Source: Colias croceus (Eukaryota; Arthropoda; Insecta; Lepidoptera; Pieridae). From it: a stretch of DNA of 64,000 bases. Numbering within the stretch: position 1 is the first letter of the stretch; each line of letters begins with the position of its first letter. Shown here piece after piece: positions 53,331 through 64,000 of this stretch. Location: NCBI RefSeq assembly GCF_905220415.1, contig NC_059539.1, forward strand, positions 2,666,001 to 2,730,000. The letters run 5' to 3'. The translations under genes and the position numbers were made by a program. Below the pieces are notes generated by a model. That model saw only the letters and a program-made list of their open reading frames with translations. It ran no database searches and was not told the DNA's origin.

Positions 53331-55859
53331 TACAACGCTTTCAACATATCCGTAGACCCTTATAATAAGCCTAATAATGTTTTCAAAAGATATATTACTT
53401 GTAAAGACCTCGGAGACAGTCTTAAATTTGTGCTACATTTTCAAACATTTCATATTATCATATTTATAACGTGATCTTTGCGATGTTATGAACATCGACG
53501 ACATGAAATAGGTCATGTTTTCTTTGCAGATCCAGATGAGTAGAGTGATATTTTCGCATTCATGTCAAGAAAATTAACATAGAATCAATAATTATATAAA
53601 GACTCATACTCTAGTATCCACCTACTTCTGTTTAAATGATATTATATAAAAGTAAAGATATCAAACCTTTTTAGGAATAAGAAACAGTTCAACTTACACC
53701 CCATTATACAGTTCTACAGTTTCTCGAAAGTTCTCGAAATATCGATCCAGTCAAACTTGAAGAGCTCCACTATACATTTGTCATAGAAAACACAGCAACA
53801 AGTTAACAACATTTCGCAGAAGGGGAAGTCAAAGTTCAGAAGCCGTATCTCAATCGATGAAGTTCTACAGACTGATAACTATCACGATATTACTGTTTGA
53901 GATGCAACTGTTGAAGTGAAAACCGATAGAGGAATTTATATTAATTATTGTGAGTAACAGTGGTACGGAGAAGTTCTGGAAACCGGAGAAACTAATAAAC
54001 GTACCTAATAATAAAGTTCGTGGTTACTAAGCATATTAGAAATATAATTTAACCTAGGGTATTGTATAATCAGTATTCCAGTTGTTCTTTTAATTTATCT
54101 AGTCTTAAAAAATAACCTCACCTTTAAGAAACCATTGACATAAATTATGAAACTAATGTCTTCTGCAATTAACACACACCATAATCAGATACATTCTCAC
54201 GTTACAAACTTGTTTTAAATATGCAATAGAACATTCTAGAACAATTCTTGAATAAGATACTCTGGAACGTCCATCACACTGAGAGCATTGACAATGGTTA
54301 CCAAAGTTACCAACTTTAGTTCAGCGGTCTGGTGCAGTTAGATTTGCATAACTCCCTAATTGCAACCCGTGGTTGGGCCTCGTCGTCATTTCTATACAGA
54401 ATTTCGGGGGAGCAACAGTCAATATTATGTTAATTGTGTTCGAATTGAAATGGTGTCTAGACTAAGCAAATGAAGCAAATTGTTACTCAAAAGATTTTTG
54501 TTGACTACGAACATTTGAATTACTAAGCATAAAGAAACAGCAGCAGCAAATAGTTAAAGGAAGGAATTTTATAATTCTTAGCCCAATACGCTAAGCTAAT
54601 AAATTATAGAGTACGATTTACCACACAATTAGAAAGTAACTTTCCAGAAAAATCAAAACCATAAAGCTGTAATCATTTCAACCAAACAGTTTTGTTCAGT
54701 CAGTTCTAGTTACAAATTTATAACACGCCAACTTTCAAATTGCTTATGAGCCAGTTAAATACAGTTTGTTTCACAGAATCATCGAAACAATTGTATTGAA
54801 AATTGAAATATCCGCTATTTAAAATAAATACCACGCAAATATCAGAAAGGGAAAAGTTAATCGACGCTTAAGCGGTTAAATGCTACGACTCAAATTGTAA
54901 ATTGTCTATAAAATGGTTAAGTGGATCCACCGTGTTCGGTTGGGTATAAAATAGCTCTAACTTGTCGTCAAATAGTTTTAAAGTGGATCGTTACAGCTAT
55001 TATTTCTTGTAGAGGATTTATGGACGTTGGAGGAAAATACCAATTCTCGCATATGATTGTTTAGTTCTTTTTTAATTCCAGTTTTAGCTCGATTGCTCTA
55101 TTAAATGCTCTTGCATAATTTTGAAATTCAATCTCAGGCGCAATAGCTCTCCATTCCTATTCATTTGATTAACTCTCATATTTAATGGTTGGAATGAAGT
55201 ACTTCATCGAAAAACGTTATCAACTATTGTACTAACTACTAATGATATTTTAGTTCAGATCAAAAATATATTAAATGGATTCTTAGCTTTAATAAGGTCA
55301 TCAATTATATCATCCCATGCAGTTTTTTCCTAAATTGTTAATTATATTACACACAGTTTAACGTGGATTATTTCTAAATTCGTATAATATAACGACTTAT
55401 TTTTAAAATCCCTATTCCTTTCACACCAGTATAGCCAAAAGGTATCATATATCCAGCGAATAGGATTGACTTAGAACAAGCCAATGCGTTTAAAATCTCT
55501 CTTGTATAACATGATACCCGTCTACCGACACTTCGATCGTGTAAACAGGGGTTATACTTACAAGCATCGACCGTCTGTACAGGGGTTTACTTATAACATA
55601 ATGCGTTATTAATTATCGCAGAACAGCAATAGCTAGTCGCCACTATCTTTTCATAAGTTCGTTAATCTACAATAAAATTAATCAAGTCCTCAATATTTAC
55701 CCACTCTGTCATTATAAGCTAAAAACCATACTCCTAAATTGGCTTCTATCCCTCTCGTATGATGAAACTGAACTAATTATTAAAACCACCATCTAAACTT
55801 CTACATTTCTCACTCACAAACTCACATAATCTCACTCTCGCATACTCACACACATAACA

Positions 55860-56126
55860 TTCTCATACTCTCTCACAAACACATACCTGCACATGTTTGT
55901 CTTTTTAATTTTGTATAAATCGTCTTGCTTACTTTTATCATTACTTTGTGTCTCTGTTTTGGAGATATGAATGTTAAAATTTGATTAGTGGAACTACTAA
56001 TGTTTGGAGGTGGGCGTTGGCACCTGTGCCGCAGCTTATTTAAGCTTTTATGGGTGCCATCGTGCATAAAGTTTTTGTAATGTGTTGTTGTGTTCCAAAT
56101 AAACAATTTTGATTTGATTTGATTTT
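55860..56126 (+). repeat. LINE-like 3' UTR with (TTTGA)n tail
   Basis: TGTTCCAAATAAACAATTTT followed by GATTTGATTTGATT looks like a 3' UTR with an AATAAA signal and a pentanucleotide tail. Upstream GCACCTGTGCCGCAGC is part of the same unit. No coding region is attached. Confidence 0.5.
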
Positions 56127-56484
56127 TTGATAAAATAAAACTATAGGAGAGTTCAATCCTGTACTGTGAATAAAAACTGAGAAAAATATATGGTGTGGTA
56201 ATAGAGGTCCTCATCGTCTTTAGGGTAAGTAGCACAAATTTCAAATAAATACATTTTTGTCTGTCTATCGTCGACTTTCACGCAAAAACTACTGAACGGA
56301 GTTTTATGAAACTTTTTTTGTTATAGAGCTATTGCTCCTCGACAAGCTAAGCTATAATTTATTTGGACCAATTTTTGTATTTACATCTCTGTACGCACGA
56401 GCTCAGTCTTAGGAACAGCTTGTTTATTTTGTAGTAACAAATTGAACAATGAAATATAATCACGCAATAAGGGCATTGACTCAC

Positions 56485-56583
56485 CGACTATCATGTTTCC
56501 CTCGTTGTGCGGCAGCTTTGTATCTTTATCGACGGCTTCCTGTGAAGAATTGTTCGCGACGACTACGCTGGGTGTCGTCTCTT
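56485..56583 (-). CDS. Extracellular stem exon of the host membrane-protein gene
   Basis: The 99-nt exon follows CAATTGTTGCAG and ends G/GTGAGT. It contributes two bases to a split codon, then encodes ETTPSVVVANNSSQEAV, DKDTKLPHNEGNMIV and one base of the next codon. NNSS offers overlapping N-x-S glycosylation sequons. The Thr/Ser/Asp-rich, low-hydrophobicity make-up fits a juxtamembrane stem outside the cell. Its trailing G completes the Asp codon started by the transmembrane exon. Earlier exons must lie upstream at higher coordinates, but I find none before the window ends at 64000. Confidence 0.8.
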
Positions 56584-57276
56584 CTGCAACAATTGATGCA
56601 ATCAATTTATAGATAGCTTTAAAGTCCTTTGGAGTTCCTATTCTTTGTGAAAGTGTTTACAAAGAACAGTGTGTAGTCTTTTCGCCTTCGAATACGTCTG
56701 GACTTATACAGTGTTATAAATAAGATGTTTCTATATGTATAGATGATGTTGGTACTATTTTGGAATCATGTCATATTATTTTTTAATTTATTGATAGAGA
56801 ATTGAGTCGCTCTGAATAATAATTATTTGTCTGTTCGTCTATTGATAATGAAACTGATATCTTTCTATAATTGATATCTCAATTGGAAAGTTAAGATTCG
56901 GAGACTACCTAAATTTAAGATTGATTTATTAAAATCGAAGGGAACCAATCTGATTGCTAGAATCATAAGAATGTGTTTGTAATGTAGAAATTACAATATC
57001 GCCCAAACTCATTAGAAAAATTAATGATTCAATTCATGATTTCAAAATACATTACAACTTTTTAACAGGCAAAATTCAGCCATATTACAAGGTTACTCAA
57101 TCTGATATTAATTACAAAGCCAAACTCTAGGAGTTTCACTCCCACGAGAGCGTCTGGATAAAAAATTACGTAAAAATTCTCTTTTATATAAATGCAAAAT
57201 CGTGTAAATAAATTAAGTCAATCCATCAACGACTTTTGTAGCTATGAAGGTATTATAGACTCAGAATCCTAATGAA
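56584..57276 (-). other. Upstream intron of the host gene, proximal part
   Basis: AT-rich sequence with no assignable repeat or exon. Confidence 0.4.
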
Positions 57277-57480
57277 AAAATTGGTTGTCTGTAAGTCGGT
57301 TTACTGACGATAGTTGAACGTGACAACGTTCGATTGTGCTTCTTTGTCGTTCGTTCCGCGCTCTCGCTCGCACTTCAAGCCTTACATGGAACGCCTCAGA
57401 GCGAGGTAACGCCGCATGAGTCATGTTTTTTCGTGCGTGCACGCGGCTCTATCGAATTATAAGACGTTGTCACGTCAAAA
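57277..57480 (+). repeat. About 200-bp repeat with inverted 12-bp arms, copy A
   Basis: It starts TTGGTTGTCTGTAAGTCGG and holds ACGTGACAACGT (57318-57329) and its complement ACGTTGTCACGT (57464-57475) around a CpG-rich centre (CGTTCCGCGCTCTCGCTCGC). A direct copy lies at 58918. The inner inverted unit looks like a miniature transposon, but the similarity extends about 40 bp outside it on the left. Confidence 0.7.
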
Positions 57481-58252
57481 AAGAAGAAACAACCTTATAA
57501 GCAATTTGTTATCAACAATTTTTGTAGCTATAAAGGTATCGAGAAGAAGAGAGAGAAGAATAAGAATAATAAGAGACGTAGAATTGTGAACGAAAGACAA
57601 TAAATAAAATTATGAGCAATTTGCTCCAAAACACTGAATATATTACCATCAGCCATAGCAGGTATCAACGGCCAATAAGACCCTAAGATCAATACCTCAG
57701 TTAAAACACATTGGGGAATACTAAAAGTAACTTTGGACAATATCATTTTGTATTTTGGCACTCGAGGGACCACTGCCGTGGTTTACCTCTGGAACAATTT
57801 TACGGGTAGCCCCGGGGAATTACCGTTCCGTTATTATAATATAAATTGTTAATAAATATTGTATTGTACGACGATTATTATCAATTCGTTTCCGGAGTCT
57901 TATTGGGTTAATTTTAATGGGATGCTGTTCGTCTTTCGCTCTATGTCTTATTCTCAGTTGTAAGTTGTGATGAGTTAATATAATTTTAAATATCTGAAAC
58001 TGTAAGAAAGAAATTAAAAATAACAAGAAGGAATGCATGTAATGGTTCGTCGTTCGATATATTGTTTAAAAATATTATGATTGGCTTTTACCAATGTTAT
58101 AGCTATAGGATTTCGATTTGGGATCGACACCTTGAGCACGTGTATAACAATTAATAAAATTCAAGAACTTTTTTTTCAAATACAGAAATCCATAAAATAG
58201 GATTCCCTTGTGAATATTAAAGAACTGCATTTACCACGTAGATTCTAGTAAA
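57481..58252. other. AT-rich DNA
   Basis: Short frames on the minus strand at 57528-57773 have no recognisable homology. A CCCCGGGG patch is present near 57814. Confidence 0.35.
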
Positions 58253-58459
58253 TCCATACTAATATTATAAATGCGAAAGTAACTCTGTCTGTCTGTCTGT
58301 TACTCAATCACGCCTTAATTACTGAACCAATTTGCATGAAATTTGTTATAGAGATATTTTGATACCCGAGAAAGGACATAGGATAGGTTTTATCCCGGAA
58401 ATCCTGCGGGAACGGGTTTTTCTTTCAAAACGCGGGTGAAGCCGCGGGCGGAAAGCTAG
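58253..58459 (+). mobile_element. Non-autonomous Helitron-type element (TGTC-repeat subfamily)
   Basis: It is a complete copy: TCCATACTAATATTATAAA, (CTGT)n, AACCAATTTGCATGAAATTT, GGTTTTATCCCGGAAATCC, GAAGCCGCGGGCGGAAAG and CTAG before T. It is the closest relative of 1792-2033. Confidence 0.8.
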
Positions 58460-58917
58460 TTTGATTATATTTTTATGTCGCCAGAACATAATATACAAAC
58501 ACACGACGACATTCGAAAACTAATCACAGCACATCAAGAAGTTAATCAAACTTATAATTAACATGAAAACGGCATCGACCTTGGGTCTCCTTGAAACATT
58601 GTGAGCCCCGGGGACCCATAACTAACCTCTGGCTTGTCAAGCCAGGATCGTAAACTGGTGATATTTTAGCCGCACTTTATAGGATCTATATTTTTGCTAT
58701 CTTAATGTTGCCTACTTGAGTCTATTCATAACTGATGTTATCTATTGAGAAGAGATATTTCGAATATTGTAAGAAATTCGTTGAAACATGGACAAGGTTA
58801 AGGAAAAATTGAATAAAGAAATTCCAGATAAGAGGAATTGATAACATATTTATAGGAAAGAAACCAAATGTTTCTATTGACTTCAAAACATAAAGACAGA
58901 ATTTTTATAAAAAAAAA
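58460..58917. other. AT-rich DNA
   Basis: No gene is visible. A CCCCGGGGACCC patch with GGCTTGTCAAGCC palindrome lies near 58600-58645. Confidence 0.35.
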
Positions 58918-59106
58918 TTGGTTGTCTGTAAAGTCGGTTTACTGACGATAGTTGAACGTGACAACGTCCGATTGTGCTTCTTTGTCGCTCGTTCCGCGCT
59001 CTCGCTTGCACATGGAACGCCTCAGAGCGCGGTAACGCCGCATGAGTCATGTTTTTTCGTGCGTGCAGCCGGCTCTATCGAATTATAAGACGTTGTCACG
59101 TCAAAA
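58918..59106 (+). repeat. About 200-bp repeat with inverted 12-bp arms, copy B
   Basis: It carries the same inverted arms (58956-58967 and 59090-59101) and flanks as copy A, with a deletion of about 13 bp in the centre. The two copies share orientation and lie 1.6 kb apart. Confidence 0.7.
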
Positions 59107-59787
59107 ATAGAGTGTTCAAAAGCACAAGTTAAAAGTGAGCAGCAAAATATAATCCTAACCAGACATAACAAATCAAACCCCGATCCTAATACGAAAAAAA
59201 TAAACATTAAATGAAAAATTGCAGCAAATCCGACGAGAGCTCAAATCAAATCTTCATTTCAAATCCATCTAGATTTATTTCCTTCATCGTGTTTCTTTTT
59301 CAACGCTTTCAAGCTAGAAATATAAATAGTACTTAGCCATTTGCAATCTTGATACATTTCCAGTTTCTCGTGAAATGTAACACTTCATAACACTTTATGA
59401 GAAACCAATTCTGAAGATAACATGAGAAAGAGGAAATATATATATTCAAAACTTCCTTGAAATCGTTACTGGATGATTTATGTGAATAGAAAATCTTCAA
59501 TTTATTAAATAAACACTTTAAAAATCTCACTAAAAGTCTGAACATAGCCATTAATAACATAAACAAAATTGACAAGTTCAATTTAAAGAAGGAAGCGACG
59601 TCAATAATAGACACAAATGGTACAAGCTGAGCGGCCATCTTTGAATATGCTTCTAGAACATTCTCGACCCTTTATGTATAACTGCGTCCCTTTGTTAATT
59701 AGATCGCAAGTTTACAACAATAGTTCTTAACAAGTGAATCTTACTTTATTGACTTACGTGCAAGTTTAGGGTTGCCAACCATGAATA
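59107..59787. other. AT-rich DNA
   Basis: A minus-strand open frame at 59333-59638 has low-complexity hydrophobic content and no recognised family. I do not call it a gene. Confidence 0.35.
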
Positions 59788-59959
59788 TCTATACTAATAT
59801 TATAAAGAGGAAAGGTTTGTATGTATGGTTTTCACGCATAAACTACTGGACCGATTTCGATGAAATTTGGCACAGACAATCTTAAGACCCTGGGAAAGAA
59901 CATAGGCTACTTCTTATTGGGAAATATGTACCACGGGCGAAGCCGGGGCGGACCGCAAG
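59788..59959 (+). mobile_element. Non-autonomous Helitron-type element
   Basis: TCTATACTAATATTATAAAG, GGTTTTCACGCATAAACTAC, CGATTTCGATGAAATTTGG and CGGGCGAAGCCGGGGCGG lead to CAAG before T. It is a fourth subfamily by its central block. Confidence 0.7.
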
Positions 59960-61880
59960 TATAATTATAAGATTACTGGCTATGCCGCGCTGTTTCAACC
60001 GATGATTAACCCGCGTATAGTCAAGTAGGTATTTTTATAGCCCATGTGTTATTCTCTTCTTCCCTACTAGATATTTTGTTAGTAAAAGATTAACAAACAT
60101 ACATACATCCTCACAAATTTTCGTATTTAGTAGTTGGATATCTTTACCCCACTTGAATGGTTTTGTACTATGGGCTGTGGATGGATTTTCTTTCAGGGTA
60201 AGGGTACTCTTTGAGAAAGTACAGATAAAACACAATATCTACCATTTGCGTTGATAACACAAAAACTGTTAGGCTAAATAAGTTTAATTACGAAAATCTG
60301 TCAACCCTATTCCTTGAATGAGGGTCAAGTAATGTTACTATGTGTGCCCTTACAAGATTTAATGTTGTTTTAAGTATATAACACAACACATGAAGATTCA
60401 TTTCTTTACAAACATAGATATCTAAAGAATATTATTTTTAACATAATTGAATAATAATTATATTACATTCACTAATTAATAAAGCCAGTAACATTGGTAT
60501 TATAACATACTAAGTAGAGATTTTGTATAATCCGGTACATTCGACTTATCAATTTAATATGAAAATGATTGACTGACGATCCTATAAGCTCATTTAACTG
60601 ACGCTAATTAACTCCACATTTTAATCGTACTCATTATTGAGTATATCATGTCAATATAATTGTATACCTATGCAAATTATATATCAATTAATCCTAGATA
60701 GAGCTTTTGAATTACCTAATTTATTTAAAAAAAAAGCATAACGTTACTCAGTCATAAAACATAATCAAAATATATTGATAAAAAGAGGAACAATTAAACT
60801 ATTTGATTGTTATATTATTGGTACTGGAATAATCACCTTTCGTTTGCGTTTTGTTTAAGTCCAATTAATACGAGTCAAAAATAAACAATTACAAATCTCC
60901 AGAGAATAATAGAAAATTCTACAGAGATATGAAATAATTTAATTCAATATAGAATTTCATAGTACAAGATTAATTTAAGATAAAGAAAATTTACAAAATT
61001 GTATCTCGATTATGTTACTAAAAATCAAGATAACAAATTATTTCACAGCCATATTATCTCAATAATGTCTTTACCGTAATCGGATAAAAATTCATCAAAA
61101 ATTTTAAATCAATTTCATGGATTAGAAATTTCATTACGTCTTCACCCCAAATTCCGATTCCGATAGATTTAATTATCATTCGTCCGTAATGATATTTCTC
61201 ATTAAGGATTATGGAATTATTGCTTTTTCAATCTGTATTGATATTAGAATAATTGGTGAAAATTGAGAGAAATTAAAACACCCACGCATTTCACGGAACC
61301 CAAATTAGTTGCAAACTAATCAACAACTATTGTGAAACTAAACTGAGAAACATTCATAATACTGTACTGAGTATATTCGCCATTATGAAACTGACTCTGT
61401 CCCGTGGTTTCTCCCGCGGACAAAGCCACGTATATCGTTTGATTTAATAAATATTTGACAATGGCTAGTTTTCATTCCTAAAGTTATCCAAATCGGTGCG
61501 ATGTTTTAGCCGTGAAAGCGTATCAGTCATGAATGTAAAAATTTACAATGTTATCGTAATCAGCTCGTGGATAATAGTAATCAGCTCACCAAAATATATG
61601 TATTTCAAAATATTGAATACTACAAATTGAACCTAGGACACTATCCAGAAAGCTAGGACACTATCCACTATACCAATAATGTCACTTGCCAACAAACGTG
61701 CCTGAGAGCTGACCTAATACGGAACATGTCAAAACACTTATCATGCCTTCGAACTTAAAAACTAGCACAAAGTTCACATGTGCCATGCTTAAGTAACCAA
61801 TTATTATTGAAAAAGCAAAAACCTACAAAAATCGGACAGTGAAAAATGCTATCCTACTATACTTCCGACTTCCTATCCTA
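59960..61880. other. AT-rich DNA
   Basis: A minus-strand GTGAGGATGTATGTATG (60095-60111 region) and a G+C-rich CCCGTGGTTTCTCCCGCGG near 61400 hint at worn Helitron-type copies. AGGACACTATCCA is duplicated (61635 and 61659). No gene is seen. Confidence 0.35.
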
Positions 61881-62089
61881 TCCTACTATATAATCACTAC
61901 ATAGTAATACTTAAAACAAAGTCGCTTTCTCTCTCCCTATGTCCCTTTGTATGCTTAAATCTTCAAAACTACGCAACAGATTTTGATGCAGTTTTTTTTT
62001 AAATAGATAGAGTGATTCAAGAGGAAGGTTTTAGTATATAATTTATTAGATTTTAGACAAAGCGGGCGAAGCTGAGCGCGGGATGCTAG
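61881..62089 (+). mobile_element. Helitron-type element related to 48943
   Basis: It starts TCCTACTATATAATCACTAC and includes AAGTCGCTTTCTCTCTCCC, GATAGAGTGATTCAAGAGG and the AGCGGGCGAAGCTGAGCGC hairpin, ending in TGCTAG. The 5' TC and 3' CTAG with terminal hairpin place it with Helitrons. Confidence 0.65.
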
Positions 62090-62090
62090 T

Positions 62091-62314
62091 AATATTATAA
62101 ATGCGAAAGTTTGTGAGGATGGATGTGTATGTGTATGAATGTTTGTTACTCTTTCACGCAAATACTACCTACTGAACCGATTACAATGAAATTTAGCACA
62201 CATATAGAAGGTAACTTCAATTAACACATAGGATAGGTTTTATCCCGGAAATCCCACAGGAACGGGAACTACGCGGGTTTTTCTTTGAAAACGAAGCCGC
62301 GGGCGGAAAGCTAG
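62091..62314 (+). mobile_element. Non-autonomous Helitron-type element (ATGCGAAAG subfamily)
   Basis: AATATTATAAATGCGAAAG through TTACTCTTTCACGCAAATAC and GATTACAATGAAATTTAGC to GCCGCGGGCGGAAAG and CTAG. It directly follows the preceding element and lacks the initial TCTATACT, so one probably inserted at the end of the other. Confidence 0.75.
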
Positions 62315-63450
62315 TATTTTATATTTGAATCACCTTTGAGAATCCTTTATTTTAATAAGTCACTCTTTAGATTGAAAATATTGTATTATTAATTTTACAC
62401 ACACACACATGTCGGCCATTTTGATTTTAATTTTTCATTGATATACCCAGTATCTCATAATGAAAATTAATCTAACAGCATATTTCAAGCTAAAACTCAT
62501 CAAGCCATTTACGGTAAAGACCACCAAAAAACATACATACACACATAACCCTTCTCGGATTGTATTTTTATCAGAACGCAGTAGAGTTGAAAAAGGTTTC
62601 ATAAAGATGCTCTTTAGAAATAAATACAAAGTCAATGATTCTCATCAAATAATTAAATTTTTTAATTTATATTATGATATAAATCTAATCTCGACAGTAG
62701 CCCTCATTCCTCAGGAGGTTTTTCTATAATTTTAACAAGAAAACAAATGTATTTTTCGACCATAATAATCGTATTAAAATCGACAATCAAACTTAAGGAC
62801 GCTATAACGTATTTTTACAAAAACACGCTGTTTTTCGGTACCATTTTAACTTAAAGCAATTACACGTGAGAACATAGTAATATCTTAATTTAAAGATAAT
62901 ATATTCAGCTCTACGTTCATCTTATAAAAATTGTACGACGTCATACAAAATTGTCGCTGAAATACGTTTTTTCCATCACAATAAACGCATAAAATGCAAA
63001 AAAATGGGGTCTAAACCGGTACCATTTTAGGAAAATTAAGAGCCTAATCTATCTTCTTAACTATATCTTATTGAGGGATATATAGTCCTTTATATATGGT
63101 GTAATTTTTATGAATCTAAATCAAAATTTTATTTCAATAATGAGCTAAATTAAAAATACTTGTCGATTTCTTCATACATTTTGTTCTCGCGGTTCGTCAG
63201 ACCGCGCTCAGAAGCGCTCTTGGAAGGACGGGTGTATCGCTCCTCGTGCCAAAAATAAAAACGAAATAAAAAAGATTATTGTGCGTGCACTGTCTTTTTC
63301 GTGATTTGAAATATTTGATACTTTTTATGAGTAAACTGTATAAGTTTCATATTCCAATTATTTGTAATTTAAAATTATGTTTTTAAAATTACCTTGCCTG
63401 AGATCCTCTTTTTTATGGGTTGTTGAATAGATTGGTGGGGTAAAACAATT
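62315..63450. other. AT-rich DNA leading into the satellite
   Basis: CGGTACCATTTTA occurs twice (62837 and 63018). A G+C-rich patch with GACCGCGCTCAGAAGCGC lies near 63200. No gene is visible. The segment may belong to the repeat that carries the tandem array. Confidence 0.35.
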
Positions 63451-64000
63451 CAAGATGGCGTCGATGAAAATTTGGCTTTTTTTCGTGATGGGTGTCATTT
63501 TCATAGTTTTTGGGGTAGCTATTACCGAATATGAGGTCAAAACTGAAATCCAAGATGGCGCCGACGAAAATTTTACATCTTTTTGTCATGGGTGTCATTT
63601 TCATGGTTTTTGGGGTAGCTATTAACGAATATGAGGTCAAAACTATAATCCAAGATGGCGCCGACAAAAATTTTACAACTTTTCGTCATGGGTGTCATTT
63701 TCATGGTTTTTGGGGTAGCTATTAACCAATATGAGGTCAAAACTGAAATCCAAGATGGCGCCGACGAAAATTTTACATCTTTTCGTCATGGGTGTCATTT
63801 TCATGGTTTTTGGGGTAGCTATTAACGAATATGAGGTCAAAACTATAATCCAAGATGGCGCCGACAAAAATTTTACATCTTTTCGTCATGGGTGTCATTT
63901 TCATGGTTTTTGGGGTAGCTATTAACCAATATGAGGTCAAAACTGAAATCCAAGATGGCGCCGACGAAAATTTTACATCTTTTCGTCATGGGTGTCATTT
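63451..64000. repeat. Satellite of 100-bp monomers in 200-bp dimers, cut by the window end
   Basis: CAAGATGGCG starts at 63451, 63551, 63651, 63751, 63851 and 63951, exactly 100 bases apart. Diagnostic bases alternate: ACTGAAATCC with GACGAAA (63541, 63741, 63941) against ACTATAATCC with GACAAAA (63641, 63841). AACGAAT and AACCAAT alternate too, which gives an A/B dimer. The first monomer is the most diverged, as expected at an array edge. The short open frames on both strands follow from the repeat and are not genes. Confidence 0.95.

Larger units (their letters stand above)
52590..56484 (-). other. Intron between the stem exon and the transmembrane exon
   Basis: The 3895-bp intron begins GTGAGT (56484-56479) and ends CGCAG on the minus strand. 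It holds the 150-bp repeat at 52659, an RT-like remnant at 53226 and a LINE-like tail near 56.1 kb. The stretch 53.5-55.8 kb has no assignable feature. Confidence 0.75.

Noticed and set aside
57528..57773. Minus-strand 81-codon frame as a possible upstream exon of the membrane-protein gene
   Set aside because: No acceptor-donor pair with compatible phase was found, and it lies next to an interspersed repeat.
59333..59638. Minus-strand 101-codon hydrophobic frame
   Set aside because: Low-complexity Leu/Phe/Lys content is typical of AT-rich chance frames; no homologue recognised.
63531..63925. Repeated 64-codon frames on both strands
   Set aside because: They repeat every 200 bases because the satellite does; no coding signature.

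Overview
This is AT-rich eukaryotic nuclear DNA, almost certainly from a lepidopteran (moth or butterfly). The diagnostic signals are more than twenty copies of short Helitron-type repeats that begin TCTATACTAATATTATAAA (or TCTATACATATAATAAA) and end in a G+C-rich hairpin plus GCTAG, the RTE- and Jockey/CR1-like LINE tails, an insect-type tRNA-His gene and spliceosomal introns. There is no bacterial or viral gene organisation, no operon and no CRISPR array. Most of the window is non-coding and built from transposable elements of different ages.

Layout. 1-4 kb holds AT-rich DNA, a LINE tail, a Helitron-type copy and an internally deleted piggyBac-type element (3070-3978, TTAA on both sides). 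4174-10959 is a complete, very young BEL/Pao LTR retrotransposon: 509-bp LTRs with one difference, ATTAT target-site duplication, and one intact 1805-codon Gag-protease-RT-RNase H-integrase frame. At 12409-12480 lies a tRNA-His(GTG) gene. 13-44 kb is a mosaic of decayed repeats: Helitron-type copies, a LINE reverse-transcriptase remnant (18814-19385, minus), a 1084-bp TA-flanked DNA element (21125-22208), fold-back elements, a THAP-domain remnant (about 27.2 kb), two 99 percent identical inverted copies of a 312-bp element with 8-bp duplications (30852 and 37469), and a G+C-rich repeat block (36.55-37.36 kb).

From 44.5 kb to at least 56.6 kb the minus strand carries the 3' end of a host protein-coding gene. 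Three exons (56583-56485, 52589-52505, 44577-44493) have consensus splice sites and mutually compatible phases. They encode an N-glycosylation-sequon-bearing stem, one transmembrane helix and a short cytoplasmic tail ending in a stop codon. I cannot name the protein. Its introns are filled with repeats, including a decayed autonomous Helitron (50723-51317) and non-autonomous Helitron copies, one of which ends 36 bp from an exon. The window closes in a 100-bp-monomer satellite arranged as 200-bp A/B dimers (63451-64000, running off the end).

I did not find an undescribed enzymatic or defence system. The observations I consider least ordinary are the intact young BEL element with its promoter architecture, the 312-bp element family carrying a TATA box and a splice donor, the long perfect or near-perfect fold-backs, the dimeric satellite with a YY1/Pho-like core, and the three-exon host gene.
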